Below, one piece after another: positions 61,335 to 64,000 of a DNA stretch of 64,000 nucleotides. Position numbers and translations under genes: made by a program. Source of the DNA: Pseudomonas pergaminensis. GTDB taxonomy: Bacteria; Pseudomonadota; Gammaproteobacteria; Pseudomonadales; Pseudomonadaceae. The DNA is taken from the NCBI RefSeq assembly GCF_024112395.2, contig NZ_CP078013.2, forward strand, positions 3,720,001 through 3,784,000, read 5' to 3'. Numbering within the stretch: the stretch's first letter is position 1; every line of letters begins with the position of its first letter. The notes beneath the pieces were generated by a model. That model was not told the origin of the DNA. It did not search any database and worked only from the letters and a program-made list of their open reading frames with translations.

Positions 61335-62183
61335 ATGACGACCGCCAGCCTTGCCCCCACCCTGCAGCAACTGGAAGCCTGGCACCACGCCCTGGGCCAG
61401 GCGCTTATTCATGTGGACGAGGCGTCGTTCCTCGAACACCTGGCCACAGCCCTCTGCACCCTCACCCCCATCGAATCGATGATGATCAGCCTGGAACGCC
61501 AGGGCCTGCCTCCGCACCTGCTGTACCAACAGGGCATTCCCCGGGCCTACCAGGATGAAATCATCCACCGCTACTTTTCCCGTGGCTACTTGCTCGACCC
61601 CTTCTGCCTCGCGGTGGACAAGGGCCTTGCCGAAGGTTTCTACCCCCTGGCCGAGATTGCCCCGGACGACTTCTTCAACAGCGAGTACTACAAGACCTAC
61701 TACTTGCGCAGCGGCGGTGCCCAAGAGAGCTACTACATTGTCGACCTCTGCCCCCAGAGCAAGATTTCGCTGTGCATGTTCCAGGGCCTGAGCGCCGGCC
61801 AGTTCACCGGGCAACAGTTGGCCGTGCAGAAGGCCACCCAGGCCATGGTCCGCGAATTGCTGCGGCGTTTCGGTACCACGGGCGGCCTGGCCAAGGTAAT
61901 CAGCGACGACGCCTTCACCCAGACCCAGGCGCATCAGCAGATAGAAGCGGCGTTCATGGGGTTCGGCAGCGGCGTGCTCACGGTGCGTGAGCGGGAAATC
62001 GCGCACTTGATCCTGCGCGGGCATTCGGTGAAATCCACCGCCCAGGTCCTGGGTATTTCACCGGAAACCGTGCGCATGCACCGCAAGAACCTGTACACCA
62101 AACTGGTGATCAGTTCCCAGGCCGAGCTGTTTGCGCTGTTTATCGAATGGCTGACCCGCAGCGGCGCCATGGCCCGCGCCTGA
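61335..62183 (+). CDS. LuxR-type helix-turn-helix regulator
   Basis: A 282-residue regulator. The C-terminal DNA-binding domain (last about 65 residues) has LTVREREIAHLILRGHSVKS and the recognition helix ISPETVRMHRKNLYTKL. The N-terminal 200 residues form a sensor-like region without a recognised autoinducer-binding or response-regulator receiver domain. Start is ambiguous: ATG 61335 (MTTASLAP) gives the usual length, whereas ATG 61266 overlaps the aminotransferase stop (ATGA). It follows that gene closely and probably controls the polyamine-type unit. Confidence 0.8.
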   Translation: MTTASLAPTLQQLEAWHHALGQALIHVDEASFLEHLATALCTLTPIESMMISLERQGLPPHLLYQQGIPRAYQDEIIHRYFSRGYLLDPFCLAVDKGLAEGFYPLAEIAPDDFFNSEYYKTYYLRSGGAQESYYIVDLCPQSKISLCMFQGLSAGQFTGQQLAVQKATQAMVRELLRRFGTTGGLAKVISDDAFTQTQAHQQIEAAFMGFGSGVLTVREREIAHLILRGHSVKSTAQVLGISPETVRMHRKNLYTKLVISSQAELFALFIEWLTRSGAMARA

Positions 62184-62271
62184 GCCACTCGAGTCATCCG
62201 GCGGAACTTTGCCAGGAAATAACCGACTGAATCCGGTAGGCTCACCTTTTTTATTCAAGGAGTTACTTCCC

Positions 62272-62553
62272 ATGGCCAAAGCCACCGCCCGTCACATCCT
62301 CGTTTCCACTGAAGACAAGTGCAACGAACTCAAGGCCCAAATCGAAGGCGGCGCCGATTTCGCAGAAGTCGCCAAAGCCAACTCCAGCTGCCCATCCAGC
62401 CGCCAAGGCGGTGACCTGGGTTCGTTCGGTCCAGGCCAGATGGTCAAGGAATTCGACACCGTCGTGTTCAGCGCCCCGGTCAACACCGTGCAAGGCCCGG
62501 TGAAAACCCAGTTCGGCTACCACCTGCTGGAAGTCACCAGCCGCCAGAACTGA
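62272..62553 (+). CDS. ppiC: peptidyl-prolyl isomerase PpiC (parvulin)
   Basis: A 93-residue single-domain parvulin, the same length as E. coli PpiC. Motifs: ARHILVSTEDKCNELKAQIE, ANSSCPSSRQGGDLGSFGPG and VKTQFGYHLLEV. No signal peptide, so cytosolic. AAGGAG is 8 nt before the ATG at 62272; the 21-codon upstream extension is not used. A strong hairpin follows. Confidence 0.93.
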   Translation: MAKATARHILVSTEDKCNELKAQIEGGADFAEVAKANSSCPSSRQGGDLGSFGPGQMVKEFDTVVFSAPVNTVQGPVKTQFGYHLLEVTSRQN

Positions 62554-62576
62554 TCCAATCTGTGCTGATGCTATAA

Positions 62577-62606
62577 ACAACGGCCCGCCTTTTGGTGGGC
62601 CGTTGT
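62577..62606 (+). terminator. hairpin after ppiC
   Basis: A 13-bp stem (62577-62589 with 62594-62606, one G-T pair) closes a TTTT loop 24 bp after the ppiC stop. No downstream T-tract, but length and position make it the probable terminator. Confidence 0.65.
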
Positions 62607-62683
62607 GCATGTGATGACTGGCGACGCTGATGCCGTTAGCGTACAAATCCATTTTCTTCTTCATACGGCGTTCAAGGCTGACA

Positions 62684-64000
62684 ATGCGATTGGCTTTTTC
62701 CTACATGCTGAGCTCGACCCTGGCCCTGCTGCTGGCCAGTTCCGCCGTGATCGCGGCGCCCCAACCCTACCTGACGGTGTACGGCGAACCGGCCAAGTAC
62801 CCCGCCGGCTTTACCCATTTCGACTACGCCAACCCCGACGCCCCCAAGGGCGGTAGCCTGCGCCGCTCGGCCATCGAGATCGGGCGCTTCGACCATGTGC
62901 TGCCGTATATCGACAAAGGCATCGGTGTGTCCCAGGTCGACGGTTGGCTCTACGCCCCTCTGGCCCAGCGTTCCCTCGACGAGCCCTACACGGTCTACGG
63001 CCTGGTCGCCGAGAAAATGGAGCGCGCCGACGATGGCTTGTCGCTGCGTTTTTACCTCAACCCCAAGGCACGCTTCGCCGACGGCAAGCCGATCACCGCC
63101 GAAGACGTGCGCTACAGCTTCGACCTGCTGATGACCCAGGGCAGCCTGCGCTTTCGTACCCTGTTCGCCGACGTCAAGCACGTCGAAGTCGAGGGCGAGC
63201 GCCAGGTGCGCTTCGACTTCTCCAGCAACGAAAACCGAACCCTGCCTCTGGATATCGCGACCCTGCCGGTGTTCCCGGAGCACTGGTGGAAAACCCGCGA
63301 CTTCGCCAACGGCGGCGGCTATGAGGCCCCGCTGGGCAGCGGCCCGTATACCGTCAGCAAGATCGACTCCGGCAGCACCATCACCTTTACCCGCGACCCG
63401 AATTGGTGGGGCAAGGACTTGCCCGTCAGCCGTGGCCTGTACAACTTCGATCACCTGAGCCTGGAGTATTTCGGCGACACCGAAGTGGCCCGCCAGGTAT
63501 TGCGAGGCGGCGCCTACGATTTCAACCGCGAATTTTCCGCCACCGGTTATTCCATCGGCTACAACGGCCCGGCCCTGGATGACGGTCGCCTGCAACGCGC
63601 ACACCTGGCCAAGGAGATGCCGCAACCGGCCCAGGGCTATGTGTTCAACGTGCAAAAACCGATGTTCAAGGACCGCCGCGTGCGCCAGGCCCTGGCGATG
63701 CTGTGGGACTTCGAATGGGCCAACCGGCAGATGATGCGCAACATGTACATCCGCCAGCAGAGCTTCTTCTCCAACAGCCCGCTGGCGGCCAGCCAGCCGC
63801 CGACCCCAGAAGAACTGGCGATTCTTGAACCCTTGCGCGGCCAGGTGCCGGACGAGGTGTTCACCCAGGTATTCAAAGCGCCGGTCACCGACGGCAGCGG
63901 CATGATCCGCGACAAGCAATTGCAGGCCCTGGCCTTGCTGGAGGAAGCCGGCTGGAAACCGGACGGCGACAAACTGGTGAACGCCGAGGGCGAGCCGCTG
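62684..64000 (+). CDS. YejA-like peptide/microcin C-type substrate-binding protein (3' end outside window)
   Basis: The frame is open from ATG 62684 to the window end (439 codons) and has no stop. Signal peptide MRLAFSYMLSSTLALLLASS, cleaved near IAA-AP. Family 5 solute-binding features include FDYANPDAPKGGSLRR, WLYAPLAQRSLDEPYTVYG, FADGKPITAEDVRYSFDLL, LGSGPYTVSK and MFKDRRVRQALAMLWDFEW. These match YejA, the periplasmic component of YejABEF, which imports peptides and microcin C-like compounds. The yejBEF genes would be expected downstream, outside the window. Confidence 0.88.
   Translation, partial: MRLAFSYMLSSTLALLLASSAVIAAPQPYLTVYGEPAKYPAGFTHFDYANPDAPKGGSLRRSAIEIGRFDHVLPYIDKGIGVSQVDGWLYAPLAQRSLDEPYTVYGLVAEKMERADDGLSLRFYLNPKARFADGKPITAEDVRYSFDLLMTQGSLRFRTLFADVKHVEVEGERQVRFDFSSNENRTLPLDIATLPVFPEHWWKTRDFANGGGYEAPLGSGPYTVSKIDSGSTITFTRDPNWWGKDLPVSRGLYNFDHLSLEYFGDTEVARQVLRGGAYDFNREFSATGYSIGYNGPALDDGRLQRAHLAKEMPQPAQGYVFNVQKPMFKDRRVRQALAMLWDFEWANRQMMRNMYIRQQSFFSNSPLAASQPPTPEELAILEPLRGQVPDEVFTQVFKAPVTDGSGMIRDKQLQALALLEEAGWKPDGDKLVNAEGEPL

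Noticed and set aside
62672..63919. 415-codon minus-strand open frame
   Set aside because: It is antisense to the YejA-like gene, whose plus-strand frame is open to the window end and carries a signal peptide and conserved blocks.
1..64000. tRNA, rRNA, CRISPR array, IS element, prophage or integrative element
   Set aside because: No cloverleaf-like sequence, regularly spaced repeat array, transposase or integrase was noticed. A covariance-model scan was not possible by eye, so small RNAs may be missed.

Overview
The window reads as a chromosomal segment of a Pseudomonas of the fluorescens group. It is GC-rich and densely coded. It carries Pseudomonas-type REP palindromes, the Pseudomonas-specific praA/praB pair, and a type VI secretion locus in the gene order of P. 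aeruginosa HSI-II. No tRNA, rRNA, CRISPR array, insertion sequence or phage gene is visible.

Layout. (1) 1-11.6 kb: the 5' part of a secreted lactonase-like beta-propeller, a small DUF5629-type gene, then two adjacent giant genes (about 1,650 codons each) that are clear paralogues of the Pseudomonas 'dermonecrotic toxin domain' (DUF6543) family. (2) 11.7-15.1 kb: an RND/MMPL permease with a secreted YCF48-type propeller protein. (3) 15.4-16.5 kb: a lone Gfo/Idh/MocA oxidoreductase. (4) 16.7-33.8 kb: a hydrocarbon and fatty-acid island. On the minus strand, in transcription order, it has alkB, praA, praB, a FadL-type porin, fadE, a long two-part FabG, a MaoC hydratase, a thiolase and a FadD-type ligase. 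Next to it lie an alpha/beta hydrolase and a divergent operon of a Baeyer-Villiger/AlmA-like monooxygenase, an SDR and a PF10118 protein. Together these could take up an alkane, oxidise it terminally or subterminally, activate the acid and shorten it. No rubredoxin, rubredoxin reductase or dedicated regulator is in the window. (5) 33.8-36.5 kb: a membrane PTS-EIIC/EAL c-di-GMP phosphodiesterase and a small conserved protein. (6) 36.5-57.2 kb: a complete T6SS core (tssA-B-C-E-F-G-H, sfa, a small lipoprotein, fha, tssJ-K-L-M, stp, stk) on the minus strand with a divergent hcp. (7) 57.2-64 kb: aldo/keto reductase, DUF1543 protein, polyamine-type binding protein with an aminotransferase and a LuxR-type regulator, ppiC, and the 5' part of a YejA-type peptide-binding protein.

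Regulatory signals. A-rich AANAANAA motifs (the Crc/Hfq catabolite-activity motif) recur just before the starts of many genes in the 11.7-30.6 kb region, suggesting that hydrocarbon and lipid functions share catabolite repression. AT-rich inverted repeats sharing ATTTCAAAA lie upstream of alkB and fadE. The T6SS encodes a sigma-54 activator (Sfa). The hcp upstream region has a near-consensus -24/-12 sigma-54 promoter preceded by two TGCGC-N6/8-GCGCA palindromes that could be Sfa sites.

All calls were made by reading the sequence and translations. No database search was run, so family names rest on recognised motifs and gene order.
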